Assembly: GCA_020440645.1 (NCBI GenBank)
Contig: JAGRNR010000012.1
Span: forward strand, 5,896 to 69,895
Origin: JAHEFU01 sp020440645
GTDB taxonomy: Bacteria; 4484-113; JAFGCY01
Reading direction: 5' to 3'
DNA: 64,000 nucleotides
Made by a program: the position numbers and the translations under genes. The notes beneath the pieces were generated by a model. The model was not told the origin of the DNA. It made no database searches and was given only the letters and a program-made list of their open reading frames with translations. This document shows positions 5,914 to 15,500 of the stretch, piece after piece; the first letter of the stretch is position 1; each line of letters begins with the position of its first letter.

Positions 5914-8900
5914 ATGATAGGCATACGAGGACGGCATCTGTTGCTGCTGGTTGTGATCATCCTGGTCATACTGGCGACAGCTGCGTTCGCCCAGGAGGAT
6001 GCCTTCACCCGTGCCGATGCCGCATTCAGCCGCCGGGACTGGGCAGTGGCCCGCCAGGAGTACGAACGCATCGTCGAGACCTACCCCGGCACCGCAACAG
6101 CTTGGCTGAGGCTGGCACAGATCCATGAGGAACTTGGCAACTGGAATGACATGGTTGCCATCTATGAGAAGCTCGTCACGCTTGGCCCCGTCAACCGCGA
6201 CACCCGCATGGCCTATGGCGATGCGCTGCGCAATGTCGGACGGCTCGAGGACGCGCTGGCCCAGTATGAGCTGGCAGTGCGAGAGGCTCCCGTCACCGAA
6301 AGCGTTGACAAGGCCTTGTCAAGGGCGCGGGATGCATTTGACCGTGGCGACCTGGATGCCTCACGGCAGGCCTATGAGGAAGTGACCCGCAACTGGCCGG
6401 GGCATCCGACCGCCTGGCTCGGGCTGGCCCGCATCCACTCCCGCAATGCGGATTGGCAATCAGCCGTCGCAGCCTACGCCCAGCTTGAGTCGCTCGGGCC
6501 GCTGGGCAAGGAGATCCGCATGGAGTACGGCGATGCCCTGCGCAGCGCCGGACGGCTCGAGGAAGGGATCGCCCAGTACAACATGGCCGTCGGCACACCG
6601 ATGTCGCCGGAGTTCCAGGAAACGAAGATCTACCTGCCTGAGGCCGTCTCGGTCCAGACAGTGGATGCCTCGCACCTCGAGGAGCAGGACCGCCAGCGTC
6701 CGCAGCGCATGCTGATCGTACCCGGTGAGGAGGAGCGCAGCATTGAGGCTGCCAACGCTCGCATTGAGAGCCTGATCGGTTCCGGCAGCCAGGCCGCGCC
6801 GGCAAGCGGACAGCCCGCCGGAAATGGCAATACAAGTACGGGGCAGAAGACCTGGCTGGATTTCGATCCGGCCGCTGCCAGTTTCCGCAGTTCCCGCATC
6901 GAGGACCTGCCGGGCGAGGACGAGGAAAGCATCATGTCCGCGCTGCTGCCGCCCAAGCCGGCCGGCGAGCGCATTGACAAGGGCATGCTGCGCCCGGGCG
7001 AGAAGCCCGCACCGGCTGGGGATGGGGCTGACTTCCATGAGCCCTTCCGTTCCGACAGCAGCCTGATGCAGGTCAACCTCGCTGAGAGCAAGGTGAATGG
7101 CAGCACCGCAGGCACGGGCCAGCCAGCTACGAACATCGCTGACAACACCCGGGTGCGCAACACGGCTGAGTTCTTCAAGGGCGCTGAGATCCATGCAATG
7201 CAGGCTACCGGCGAAGGCGATGACGACGCTTCCCAGCCCGCCGGCGGATCAATGGACTGGCTGCGCACCGCGCGCCAGCACTACGATGCCGAGGAATGGT
7301 CCGATGCCGTGCTGGCATTCCAGAACTACATTGATGAGGTCGGAGATGACAACCTCGACACCGGTGTGAGGCTGGAGTACGCCCTGGCATTGCTGGAGGA
7401 TGGCCAGACTGAACTGGCCGAGGACAACATCTCACTCGTGATGCACCAGGAGCCGGAGAACACCGAGGCCAAGATCGCGCTGGCGAAGCTGCTGTCGCGC
7501 ACCGGCGAGCTGAACGACTCAATGCTGCTGCTGGACCAGCTGCGCATGGATGAAACCAGCCGCACTGAGGTCCGCCTGGCGCGGATTTACGGCTATTTCC
7601 ACAACGACTACATCCAGGAAACACTGATGGACCTGGGTGAGCTGATCGCCACCAATTCCGCCAATGACGACATCCGCGAGATGGTGGCGCGAGGCGCGCC
7701 TTGGACCGAGGTCAAGCCGCTGCTGGAGGCCCGCCCCGGCAACGAACGGATCATCGAGATGGTGGAGACCGTCAAGGCCCGCCTGCTGGCCGAGATGGAC
7801 ATCGGCGAGGCCGACATTGCCAACATCGCGATGCAGATGTACGAAAGCGGCCAGTATGACACCGCGCGCACGGACTTCGAGCAGAAGGTTGCCGACGATC
7901 CGGAGGACATGCAGAGCTGGCGCGGGCTGGCGGTGCTGACAATGGTTGCCAAGGACTACAGCGCGAGTATCGAGGCCTGGGAGGCCTACCTCGGCCTGAT
8001 GCCGGACGATGCGCAGGCCCGCCTCTACTACGCGCAGGCCCTGATGAACTGTGACTGCAACGCAGCGCTGTGTGAACTTTGGGCCCTGATTGCGCTCGGC
8101 GAGCCGGAGAACCTGGCCGGCCACAAGCTGTATGAATTCCAGTCCGGCATGAGCAGCATCCCTGAGGATGCGATGGTTGACCAGGCCACCTATGAGGACG
8201 CCCTGCTGAACTATGCGGTTGCATTGTCAATCTGTGAGCGCAGCAAGGAATCCCTCTACTGGTTCCGCCAGGCGATGTACTGGCAGCCTGACAACCTGTA
8301 CTGGCAGACATACTACGCCGGTGCACTGAACACGCTTGAGCGCTATGACGAGGCGATGGGCATCTACTGCGCCGTGCTGCGCGAGGAGCCGATGTTCGAG
8401 CCGGCGATGCTCGGCCGCGGCTACACCTATGCCTCGATGGGACAGTACCGTGATGCATTCCGTGAATGGGACAGCATCCCGCTGGACAGCCAGTACTACC
8501 TGCCGGGCCGGATCGCCAAGGCCTACGGCCTGCTGTGGAAGGGCCAGCGCAGTGATGCGATGTCAATGGCCTGCTACGTGATGCGCGACGACCCGGAGAA
8601 CTGCGAGGTCTGGGACCTGTTGATGGCGATCAAGGAAGTGCCCGATGCCACGCTTGACGTGGCCTGGCGCCAGAGCCATGACAGCGAGGACAACGACCTG
8701 CGTGCGGTGACCACCACGCTGACCGTGCCGCTCGATGCGCGCGGCTCGCTGATGGGCATCGTGCACGAGGACTTCAAGGTTGACAACACCGTGGCCGGGC
8801 AGGAGAGCGATGGTGAAAGCACGGCGCTGAGTTTCGTGCTGCCGGTCAACGACCGCCAGCGCTTCCAGGTGCTGGCGCGCTACCTCGACATTGACAACGG

Positions 8901-9540
8901 TGCCGACGCCCCGGTGGACAACTGGGACTGGTCGGCCTCCTACACCGTCGAGATGAATGACAACCGCCAGCTGCGCCTGGCCTATGACAGCCGGATGTTC
9001 TACGAGACCCCGGAACTGGCGCGCAACGGCATCGTGATGGATGAGTACAGCGTCGGCGCGACCATGCCGTTCTTCCATGATGAGGAGACGCGCCTGATCG
9101 CGAGCTTCGCCTACGGCGACCTGAGCGACGGCAACAGCCGGATCAACACCGACTGGCGCATCGAGCGCGAGCGGAACCACTGGGGCCGCGGCAAGCTGAT
9201 CTACGGCCTGCACTTCGTCACGCTGGATTACTGCCGTGACGAGAATAACGGCTACTGGGACCCGAACAACTACCGCTTCGGCGAGATCTATGCGGACTGG
9301 ATCGATACCAGCCACAACGACTTCCTCTGGGACTTCGGTGTCGGTTACGGCTGGGACGATGCGGCGGACCGCTCACCTGCTGATGTGCTGCGCTACAAGG
9401 TCGGGCTGCGAGCCAAGCTGTTCCGCGACCGCCTGACGATGCGGGCCGGATATTCCAACAGCGAACTGGCCACGCTGGTGACGGATGGTCCGGGTTACCG
9501 CTATGAGCTGTGGACCCTCTCCGGGCAGGTCAAATTCTAG
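5914..9540 (+). CDS. TPR-repeat periplasmic/outer-membrane beta-barrel export protein
   Basis: About 1,208 residues. A signal peptide (hydrophobic LLLLVVIILVILATAAFA, cleavage after AFA) leads into many TPR-like helical repeats, for example FSRRDWAVARQEYERIV and EEWSDAVLAFQNYIDE. A Pro/Gly/Ser-rich linker occupies about residues 230-470 and further TPRs reach about residue 900. The last ~300 residues alternate aromatic and polar strands and end in a terminal Phe (SGQVKF), an outer-membrane barrel signature. The order TPR then barrel is that of BcsC/PgaA-type exopolysaccharide exporters. Start chosen at the ATG before the signal peptide; a GTG at 5821 would add 31 basic residues. Downstream MBOAT and SGNH genes fit a polymer-export role (inference). 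Confidence 0.7.
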   Translation: MIGIRGRHLLLLVVIILVILATAAFAQEDAFTRADAAFSRRDWAVARQEYERIVETYPGTATAWLRLAQIHEELGNWNDMVAIYEKLVTLGPVNRDTRMAYGDALRNVGRLEDALAQYELAVREAPVTESVDKALSRARDAFDRGDLDASRQAYEEVTRNWPGHPTAWLGLARIHSRNADWQSAVAAYAQLESLGPLGKEIRMEYGDALRSAGRLEEGIAQYNMAVGTPMSPEFQETKIYLPEAVSVQTVDASHLEEQDRQRPQRMLIVPGEEERSIEAANARIESLIGSGSQAAPASGQPAGNGNTSTGQKTWLDFDPAAASFRSSRIEDLPGEDEESIMSALLPPKPAGERIDKGMLRPGEKPAPAGDGADFHEPFRSDSSLMQVNLAESKVNGSTAGTGQPATNIADNTRVRNTAEFFKGAEIHAMQATGEGDDDASQPAGGSMDWLRTARQHYDAEEWSDAVLAFQNYIDEVGDDNLDTGVRLEYALALLEDGQTELAEDNISLVMHQEPENTEAKIALAKLLSRTGELNDSMLLLDQLRMDETSRTEVRLARIYGYFHNDYIQETLMDLGELIATNSANDDIREMVARGAPWTEVKPLLEARPGNERIIEMVETVKARLLAEMDIGEADIANIAMQMYESGQYDTARTDFEQKVADDPEDMQSWRGLAVLTMVAKDYSASIEAWEAYLGLMPDDAQARLYYAQALMNCDCNAALCELWALIALGEPENLAGHKLYEFQSGMSSIPEDAMVDQATYEDALLNYAVALSICERSKESLYWFRQAMYWQPDNLYWQTYYAGALNTLERYDEAMGIYCAVLREEPMFEPAMLGRGYTYASMGQYRDAFREWDSIPLDSQYYLPGRIAKAYGLLWKGQRSDAMSMACYVMRDDPENCEVWDLLMAIKEVPDATLDVAWRQSHDSEDNDLRAVTTTLTVPLDARGSLMGIVHEDFKVDNTVAGQESDGESTALSFVLPVNDRQRFQVLARYLDIDNGADAPVDNWDWSASYTVEMNDNRQLRLAYDSRMFYETPELARNGIVMDEYSVGATMPFFHDEETRLIASFAYGDLSDGNSRINTDWRIERERNHWGRGKLIYGLHFVTLDYCRDENNGYWDPNNYRFGEIYADWIDTSHNDFLWDFGVGYGWDDAADRSPADVLRYKVGLRAKLFRDRLTMRAGYSNSELATLVTDGPGYRYELWTLSGQVKF

Positions 9541-9631
9541 GTTTCACCCCTGTTTTCCTGACTGCCGGTTCCATTTAACCTTGATTTAACTGATTTCGCG
9601 CACTTGCTGACAGTTTGTGCACTGATCCAAG

Positions 9632-9660
9632 TTGACTCACACACCCTATATAACTAGAAT
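9632..9660 (+). promoter_or_regulatory. Sigma-70-type promoter for PKD lipoprotein genes
   Basis: TTGACT, 17-nt spacer, TAGAAT. Start would be near 9667, immediately before the hairpin CCGGTC-ATTATTC-GACCGG (9668-9686), which would sit at the 5' end of the mRNA. Confidence 0.75.
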
Positions 9661-9706
9661 TTAGCATCCGGTCATTATTCGACCGGCTGGCTCAGGGGTG
9701 ATATTG

Positions 9707-10732
9707 ATGACCAGACACTGGCTGAACTCCCGCGCAGGCGGGTTATCTCAGTACATGAGACAGGGCGGAATAGTCCTGCTTTTGTGCGCCTGCTGCCTGA
9801 TCTTCGGATGCGGCGGTTCCACCATAACCACTCCGGACCAGAGCGGTGATCCGATCATCGTCGCCTGGCTGGAGACCTTCGGCTCGGACAAGAACCTCGG
9901 TGCCACGATCGATGGCTCCGGCAGCTGGTCCACCGAGGGAGCGGTCACCTACGACTACGACATGGACGGTGATGGCACCTATGACGTGCTCGCCGGCGAC
10001 AGCGTCGAGACCTGGATTTACCCCAAGGCCGGACAGTACACCGTGATCCTGCGTGTGACTGATCCGAAGGGCAATTCCGCAACGGACACCGCCAAGGCAA
10101 CTGCGGTCGATGAGACCGGCGGCAGCAGCGGCGGGGATGGAAGCGGCGATGGCAGTGGAGATCCGGTGGATGAGACACCGGTGGCCAAGCTCAACATCTA
10201 CTGGGCTGAGGGTGGCAACGCCTTTCGCACGCTGGATGCCACGAGCAGCTGGGCCAAGGATGGCGGTAACCTGAGCTACGACTACGACATTGACGGCGAT
10301 GGGAACTATGAGATCAAGAATGGACAGAAGTCCCTTGTATATGAGTATCCCAAGCCCGGCGAATACACCACCGTGCTGCGCGTGACCGACAGCAAGGGCA
10401 ACTCGGCGACGGCTTCCTTCACGGAGACCATCCAGCCGGATGACCCGAATGCCTGGGATCCGTCCGATCTCGCTCCGGTCGTCAAGCTGCAGGCCTACTG
10501 GGCCGAGGGCGGCGATGAGTACCGCACGATCGATGCCCAGAGCAGCTGGGCCCGCACCGGCGAGGACCTCGTCTACGACTACGACATGAACAACGACGGG
10601 ACGTTCGAGATCAAGGGCGGTGAGCCCGTGTTCGTCCATCATTTCCCGGGACCGGGAAGCTACCGCATCTGGCTGAGGGTCACTGACCAAAGTGGCAACT
10701 CAGGCACGACCTCCATTGTTGTCGAGGTATAG
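9707..10732 (+). CDS. Lipoprotein with three PKD domains
   Basis: A 341-residue secreted protein. A long n-region is followed by a hydrophobic core and lipobox-like IFGC, with Gly-Gly after the Cys, suggesting an outer-membrane lipoprotein. Three PKD-type beta-sandwich repeats of ~85 residues follow, each with the strand pattern YDYD(M/I)DGDGTY...YPKPGEYTTVLRVTD. The D-x-D-x-D-G loops could bind calcium. A Gly/Ser/Asp linker (GGDGSGDGSGDP) separates repeats 1 and 2. Start at 9707 is preferred (AGGGG at 8 nt) over upstream GTG/TTG codons. PKD domains usually mediate protein or glycan contacts outside the cell. The next gene, four bases downstream, is a larger relative. Confidence 0.82.
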   Translation: MTRHWLNSRAGGLSQYMRQGGIVLLLCACCLIFGCGGSTITTPDQSGDPIIVAWLETFGSDKNLGATIDGSGSWSTEGAVTYDYDMDGDGTYDVLAGDSVETWIYPKAGQYTVILRVTDPKGNSATDTAKATAVDETGGSSGGDGSGDGSGDPVDETPVAKLNIYWAEGGNAFRTLDATSSWAKDGGNLSYDYDIDGDGNYEIKNGQKSLVYEYPKPGEYTTVLRVTDSKGNSATASFTETIQPDDPNAWDPSDLAPVVKLQAYWAEGGDEYRTIDAQSSWARTGEDLVYDYDMNNDGTFEIKGGEPVFVHHFPGPGSYRIWLRVTDQSGNSGTTSIVVEV

Positions 10733-10765
10733 GACATGTACAAGGTTTGGGAAGAGCGAAGTGGA

Positions 10766-12715
10766 ATGAAGGGGCTGCTGACAGTGCTGCTGCTCGGCCT
10801 GCTGCTGGCCGCGTCATGCGGCGGAGGCGGGTCGACTGCCGTTGATGCCGCCAATACCAGCTCGCCGGTTGCAGTGCTGACGGCCAACCCCGGCAGCAGC
10901 GGTGCGGCACCGTTCAGGGTCAGCTTCAACGCTGCCAGCTCGCGCAGCAGCAACGGCACCATTGCCCGCTATGACTGGGACACCAACGGTGACGGCAGCT
11001 TCGAGGTGAGTGACGGCAGCGCCACGCTGGACTGGACCTACCAGGACGGCGGCAGCTACAAGGCCAGCGTCAAGGTGACCGATACCGGTGGCCGCAGCGC
11101 CACGGCCACCATGAGCATTTCCGTCTCCGGCGGTACAACAGGTGGCAACACCGGCGGAAACACCACGGGTGGCAATGCCAACCAGAATGCAGCCGGCAGT
11201 CCGAATCCGCCGACCGCCCGCCTGACGGCCTCACCGCGCACCGGCCCGGCACCGCTGAAGGTCACACTGGATGCCAGTGAGAGCTTTGACAGCGATGGCA
11301 GCATCGTCGGCTATGAGTTCGACCGCGACGGCGACGGCAGCTATGACTGGAAGGGCAACAGCCCGACTGTGCAGTTCACCTACCCCGACGTAGGCGACTA
11401 CACCGTCAAGGTGCGTGTCGAGGACAACGGCGGCAACAAGAGCGTCGCCAGCATGCAGGTCAGTGCGCTCAAGGCCAGCGAACCCGGCCCCGTGACCGGC
11501 CCGAACCCCGGTTCCGCCACCACCCCGGTCGCCAGCCTGACGGTGACCCCGGCCACCAGCGGTGAGATCCCGTTCTCGGTGAAGTTCGACGCCTCCGGCA
11601 GTACAGACCCGGACGGTACGATCGAGACCTACGAGTTCGACCCCGATGGCGACGGCACCTATGACTACAGCGGCCCGAGCGCCAAGTATGACTACACCTA
11701 TTCCACGGCCGGCAACTACGAGGCCCGCGCCCGCGTGATTGACAACGACGGCAACAGCTCACTGCTGACCGTGATCATGCATGCACTGGCCCCGGGCCAG
11801 ACCGGCGAGGAGACCCAGGTCGCGCCGACCCTGCGCCTGACGGTGCGTCCCGGCACGACCGGCCCGGCCCCCTTCGAGGTCGAGTTCGACGCTTCCGCCA
11901 GCGATGATGAGGACGGCACGATCACGAAGTTCCAGTTCGACACCGATGGTGACGGCAGCTACGAGGCCAACGGCACTGCATCGAAATTCACCTACACCTA
12001 CGAGAACCCCGGTGACTACACCGCCCGCGTGCGCGCCACCGACAATGATGGCAACACGGCGGAAGTGAGCGTGATGATCACCGTCGAGCTGCCCTTCGAC
12101 CCGAACAACGAGCCGCCGATCGCCCGCCTGGAGCTTGACCCGGCATTCAACGGCAATGCCCCCTTCGCGGTGCGCCTCGACGGTTCCTCCAGCGAGGACC
12201 CGGACGGCAGCATCGTCAAGTATGAGTTCGATGCCAATGGCGACGGCGTGGTGGACTACAGCGGCCCGAACAGCAGCTATGACTACACCTATGCCAGCGC
12301 CGGCCAGTATGACGCCTGGATGCGCGTGACTGACAACGGAAACCGCTCCAGCATCGCCACCGTGTCCGTCGTGATCAGCGGCAACACCGGTGACCCGAAT
12401 GATCCCAATGACCCGAATGACCCGCCGGACGATGGCAACTATGACCCGATCGCGGTGATGTTCGTCGACCCGGTGTTCGGCAAGGCTCCGCTGACGGTGG
12501 AGTTCGATGCCGGCCCGAGCCTCGACATCGACGGCACAGTGGTGAAGTACAAGTGGGAGATCGACGGCAAGGGCCCCTTCCCGCAGGGACCGCTCGGTGA
12601 CCCGAAGGTCGTCACTGTGACCTTTGACACGCCTGGCAACTACTGGGCCAAGCTGACCGTGACGGATGACGAGGGCGGCACCGGCAGCCTGAGCATGCTG
12701 GTGATCGTCCAGTAA
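10766..12715 (+). CDS. Lipoprotein with six PKD domains
   Basis: About 649 residues. The signal peptide ends in a lipobox (LAASC) followed by GGGG. Six PKD repeats follow, each beginning with PxAxLTxxPxxGxAPxxVxFDAS and ending ATDNDGNT-like; repeats 2 to 5 carry a DxDGDG calcium-type loop. Linkers are low complexity: a TGGN-rich stretch after repeat 1 and DPNDPNDPND before repeat 6. The frame can also start at 10736 (MYKVWEERSG added), four bases after the preceding stop with GAGG upstream; the shorter start gives a standard lipoprotein leader. It is co-transcribed with the three-PKD protein and closed by a terminator at 12737. It probably works as a surface adhesion or scaffold protein. Confidence 0.82.
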   Translation: MKGLLTVLLLGLLLAASCGGGGSTAVDAANTSSPVAVLTANPGSSGAAPFRVSFNAASSRSSNGTIARYDWDTNGDGSFEVSDGSATLDWTYQDGGSYKASVKVTDTGGRSATATMSISVSGGTTGGNTGGNTTGGNANQNAAGSPNPPTARLTASPRTGPAPLKVTLDASESFDSDGSIVGYEFDRDGDGSYDWKGNSPTVQFTYPDVGDYTVKVRVEDNGGNKSVASMQVSALKASEPGPVTGPNPGSATTPVASLTVTPATSGEIPFSVKFDASGSTDPDGTIETYEFDPDGDGTYDYSGPSAKYDYTYSTAGNYEARARVIDNDGNSSLLTVIMHALAPGQTGEETQVAPTLRLTVRPGTTGPAPFEVEFDASASDDEDGTITKFQFDTDGDGSYEANGTASKFTYTYENPGDYTARVRATDNDGNTAEVSVMITVELPFDPNNEPPIARLELDPAFNGNAPFAVRLDGSSSEDPDGSIVKYEFDANGDGVVDYSGPNSSYDYTYASAGQYDAWMRVTDNGNRSSIATVSVVISGNTGDPNDPNDPNDPPDDGNYDPIAVMFVDPVFGKAPLTVEFDAGPSLDIDGTVVKYKWEIDGKGPFPQGPLGDPKVVTVTFDTPGNYWAKLTVTDDEGGTGSLSMLVIVQ

Positions 12716-12736
12716 CACGGACTGACAACGCAGTGC

Positions 12737-12782
12737 AGGCCGTCCTGCCACTTCACAGTGGCGGGGCGGCCTGTTTCCTTTT
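12737..12782 (+). terminator. Rho-independent terminator after PKD genes
   Basis: A 15-bp stem (AGGCCGTCCTGCCAC with GTGGCGGGGCGGCCT, two G-U pairs) with a six-base loop, followed by GTTTCCTTTT. Confidence 0.8.
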
Positions 12783-12891
12783 GCGGTGCAGATTGACAAT
12801 CGCTGTGCTGCACGGCTAAACTGGTCGCCGTCCAGCCGGGATATGTGGAGGTCGGCAGGCCGGTGCGCAAGCAGGCACGGCTGCCCCTGTC

Positions 12892-14304
12892 ATGCAGTTC
12901 CAGACCCTGATCTTCGCGGTGTTCTTCGTGCTCGTACTCAGCGCGAACTGGCTGCTGCGCCGCCATGACATGCCGCGCAAGCTGCTTCTGGTGCTGGCGA
13001 GCTACTACTTCTACTTCCACATGAGCTTCACCTGGCTGATGCCCTCGATCCTCGCCGGCTCCTCGCTGCTGAACTATTTCTGCGGTGAGGGTATCTTCAA
13101 GGCCCGCGAAGCCGGCAACAAGGGCGCACAGCGCGCCTGGTTCATGCTCGGCATCTGGGGCAACCTGCTGACGCTTGGCATCTTCAAGTACTACGGCTTC
13201 TTCCAGGAGAACGTGGAGAACGTGCTGGGCAACTTCGGAATGAGCTCGCACCTGCCGATTCTCGAGATCATGCTGCCGGTCGGCCTGTCCTTCTACACCT
13301 TCCAGGGCTTGAGCTACATCATGGACCTGAACCGCGGCAAGGGCGTGCGTGCCAACACCGTGGTGGACTTCCTGCTGTACATTTCCTTCTTCCCGCAGCT
13401 GCTTTCCGGCCCGATCTGCCGCCCGAAGGAGCTGCTGCCGCAGCTGCATGAGGGCCTGCCGCAAAGCATCCCGGAGCCGAGCCGCGCTGTCTCGCTGATC
13501 CTCTCCGGCCTGTTCAAGAACGTGGTGCTGAGTCACTACCTCTACATGCACATCGTCGGCGATGTGTTCCTTGACCCGTCCGACTACTCGGCGGCATCGC
13601 TGTGGGTCGGGATGTTCGCCTATGCCTTGTATATATATGTGGACTTCAGCGGCTACACCGACCTGGCCGTCGGCCTGTCGCTGCTGATGGGCGTCCGCAT
13701 CCCGCACAACTTCAACCATCCCTACCTGGCAAGTGATGTCTCCAACTTCTGGGGCCGCTGGCACATGACCCTCTCGCGCTGGATCAACGATTACCTGTTC
13801 GTGGCCCTCGGCGGGCGCGACATCAACAAGCGCTGGACCGCCCTGTTCTGGGCCTGGGTGCTGTGCGGCCTGTGGCATGGCGCGGCCTGGAACTACATCC
13901 TGTGGGGCGCCTACTTCGCCATCGCACTGCTGATCCACCACTACCTGCGCAGCGGCATCAAGAAGAAGTGGAAAGGCGGCGTAGCCGGCCAGATCGGTAC
14001 TTTCATCGTGGTCTGCTTCGGCTGGGTGATCTTCGCCTCGCCGGACCTCGAGACGCTGTGGGCTTACCTCACGGGCCTGTGGCGCTTCACGGCACCCGGT
14101 GAGGGCTTTGAGGCCTTCGTACTTGTGGTGCTGGTTCTCGGTGCCTTCATGCACATCTTCGGCGAGCGCCTGCGCAATGGCTTCATCCGCCTGCATGACG
14201 GCATGCCGCCGCTGTTGCGGCCCGTCGCCTGGCTTGCGATCGGGCTCATTATCCTCGCCCTCAAGCCCAGCGGCATGTCGCCCAACCTGTACTTCGGATT
14301 CTGA
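12892..14304 (+). CDS. MBOAT-family membrane-bound O-acyltransferase (AlgI/DltB-like)
   Basis: A 470-residue polytopic membrane protein with the MBOAT hallmarks: YVDFSGYTDLAVGLSLLMG, PHNFNHPYLASDVSNFWGRWHMTLSRWINDYLF, and GLWHGAAWNYILWG containing the conserved His near residue 328. AlgI-type members move acetyl groups across the inner membrane for O-acetylation of extracellular polysaccharides; DltB-type members serve D-alanylation. A single-span protein and an SGNH hydrolase follow, comparable to the partner genes of such systems. No alginate, cellulose or teichoic acid genes are seen, so the polymer acylated is unknown. Confidence 0.93.
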   Translation: MQFQTLIFAVFFVLVLSANWLLRRHDMPRKLLLVLASYYFYFHMSFTWLMPSILAGSSLLNYFCGEGIFKAREAGNKGAQRAWFMLGIWGNLLTLGIFKYYGFFQENVENVLGNFGMSSHLPILEIMLPVGLSFYTFQGLSYIMDLNRGKGVRANTVVDFLLYISFFPQLLSGPICRPKELLPQLHEGLPQSIPEPSRAVSLILSGLFKNVVLSHYLYMHIVGDVFLDPSDYSAASLWVGMFAYALYIYVDFSGYTDLAVGLSLLMGVRIPHNFNHPYLASDVSNFWGRWHMTLSRWINDYLFVALGGRDINKRWTALFWAWVLCGLWHGAAWNYILWGAYFAIALLIHHYLRSGIKKKWKGGVAGQIGTFIVVCFGWVIFASPDLETLWAYLTGLWRFTAPGEGFEAFVLVVLVLGAFMHIFGERLRNGFIRLHDGMPPLLRPVAWLAIGLIILALKPSGMSPNLYFGF

Positions 14305-14305
14305 T

Positions 14306-14617
14306 ATGCAAGACCAGACACAGACAGAGAACACGCAGGAGAACGAACAGGGACGGATGAGCCCGGGCTTCCTGGTCGGCAGCTCATGGGTGATCCTCAT
14401 CCTGATCACGCTGCTGTTCGGCTATGACGTGAATTATGCGGCCTTCAGCTCAGACAACCCCTATGTGCAGGAGAAGGTACAGCCGCTGACTGAGAAGCTC
14501 AGCAAGCTCTGCGTGGATAGCGGCCTGCGCAAGCTGCGCCAGGATGTGGAGGGCAAGGTCTACCCGGTCTACGACGATTCCCCGATCTGGGTTGAAATCG
14601 AGGAGCCGGAGGACTGA
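14306..14617 (+). CDS. Small single-span membrane protein downstream of MBOAT
   Basis: A 103-residue protein starting one base after the MBOAT stop (TGA-T-ATG). Layout: a Gln/Glu/Thr-rich cytoplasmic N-terminus (QDQTQTENTQENEQ), one hydrophobic span (SSWVILILITLLFGYDV, residues about 26-42), and an external domain of about 60 residues rich in Lys, Glu and Asp with one Cys. I do not recognise the family. Tight coupling suggests it is an accessory to the acyltransferase, perhaps tethering the SGNH enzyme. Confidence 0.7.
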   Translation: MQDQTQTENTQENEQGRMSPGFLVGSSWVILILITLLFGYDVNYAAFSSDNPYVQEKVQPLTEKLSKLCVDSGLRKLRQDVEGKVYPVYDDSPIWVEIEEPED

Positions 14618-14730
14618 CTCCGTTTTAACGCCATTTGCACATTTCCGATATTGAACGCTGACCGGCGGGAATCGTCCTGACCGGAGTAATCCCACACCAG
14701 GGGGCAGCGGTGCACGGATCCGTCCACCGC

Positions 14731-14736
14731 TATAAT
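14731..14736 (+). promoter_or_regulatory. -10 element of leaderless SGNH gene promoter
   Basis: TATAAT with six bases before the ATG at 14743 and no Shine-Dalgarno. Confidence 0.65.
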
Positions 14737-14742
14737 CAGCCC

Positions 14743-15465
14743 ATGTCCATCAACAGAATCAGAATCACGGCCATGGCCCTGCTGGCAGCGGCCTTCATCA
14801 TCGCCGGCAACCAGCAGGCGCGTGCGGAAACCAAGACCATCCTGCTGGTCGGCGCGTCCTCGATCGAGGGCACGCTGGGCAAGGAGATCGAGGACCGCCT
14901 CGAGAAGGAATACAAGGACGTCAAGATCGTCCGCTGGGGACAGCACTCCACCGGCCTGGCCAATCCGGAGCTGTTGGACTGGCACAAGAAGCTCGATGAG
15001 CTGCTGAAGGCCAACAAGCCCGACCTGGTTGTGGCTGACCTCGGTGAGAACGACTGTGCCCCCGTAACTGACTCAAACGGCCCGATCGCCCGCTTCGGTA
15101 CCTCCGAGTGGGAGAAGGTCTACGACGAGCGCGTGCGCAAGTTCGTGAAGATGGTCAAGGACAGCGGTGCTGATTCCGTGATGCTCGGCATCCCGACGAT
15201 GCGCGACCGCAACTTCAGCAGCCAGGTTGAGCAGCTCAACGGTGTGCTGCAGGGCGCAACTGAGGCCGCCGGCGGCTTCTACCTGGACACCTGGGATTTC
15301 ACCGCTGACAGCAAGGGCAACTACGTGCCGAACCTGGAGTACGAGGGTAAGGACCGCATGATCCGCGCCAGCGACGGCGTGCACTTCAGCAAGCACGGCT
15401 CCGAGTACATGGCCTTCAAGATCTGCGAGATCCTTGAAAGCAAGTACGGACTGCAGCCCAAGTAA
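14743..15465 (+). CDS. Secreted SGNH/GDSL-like hydrolase or O-acetyltransferase
   Basis: A 240-residue protein with a signal peptide (MALLAAAFIIAGNQQARA, cleavage after ARA). SGNH blocks are visible: GASSIEG (nucleophile Ser in block I), DLGENDC (Gly and Asn of block III) and SDGVHFSKHG (catalytic Asp and His of block V). Relatives include periplasmic esterases and the acetyltransferase partners of AlgI-type MBOAT proteins. Its position after the MBOAT gene supports a role in adding or removing acyl groups on an exported glycan (inference). The leaderless ATG at 14743 is used rather than an in-frame ATG at 14710. Closed by a strong terminator at 15501. Confidence 0.82.
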   Translation: MSINRIRITAMALLAAAFIIAGNQQARAETKTILLVGASSIEGTLGKEIEDRLEKEYKDVKIVRWGQHSTGLANPELLDWHKKLDELLKANKPDLVVADLGENDCAPVTDSNGPIARFGTSEWEKVYDERVRKFVKMVKDSGADSVMLGIPTMRDRNFSSQVEQLNGVLQGATEAAGGFYLDTWDFTADSKGNYVPNLEYEGKDRMIRASDGVHFSKHGSEYMAFKICEILESKYGLQPK

Positions 15466-15500
15466 TCCACAGCCTGTGGATGTAATTTAAACGTGATTTT

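Noticed and set aside
10766..12715. DxDGDG loops taken as dockerin domains (cellulosome)
   Set aside because: They recur inside PKD repeats at fixed places and lack the paired dockerin helix arrangement.
12640..14409. 589-residue minus-strand open frame opposite the MBOAT gene
   Set aside because: GC-rich antisense shadow: the plus-strand MBOAT motifs are unmistakable and the minus frame has no recognisable domain.
15464..15484. ATCCACAGCCTGTGGAT inverted repeat as a second origin-like site
   Set aside because: A single short palindrome after a stop codon, with no AT-rich tract or further boxes.
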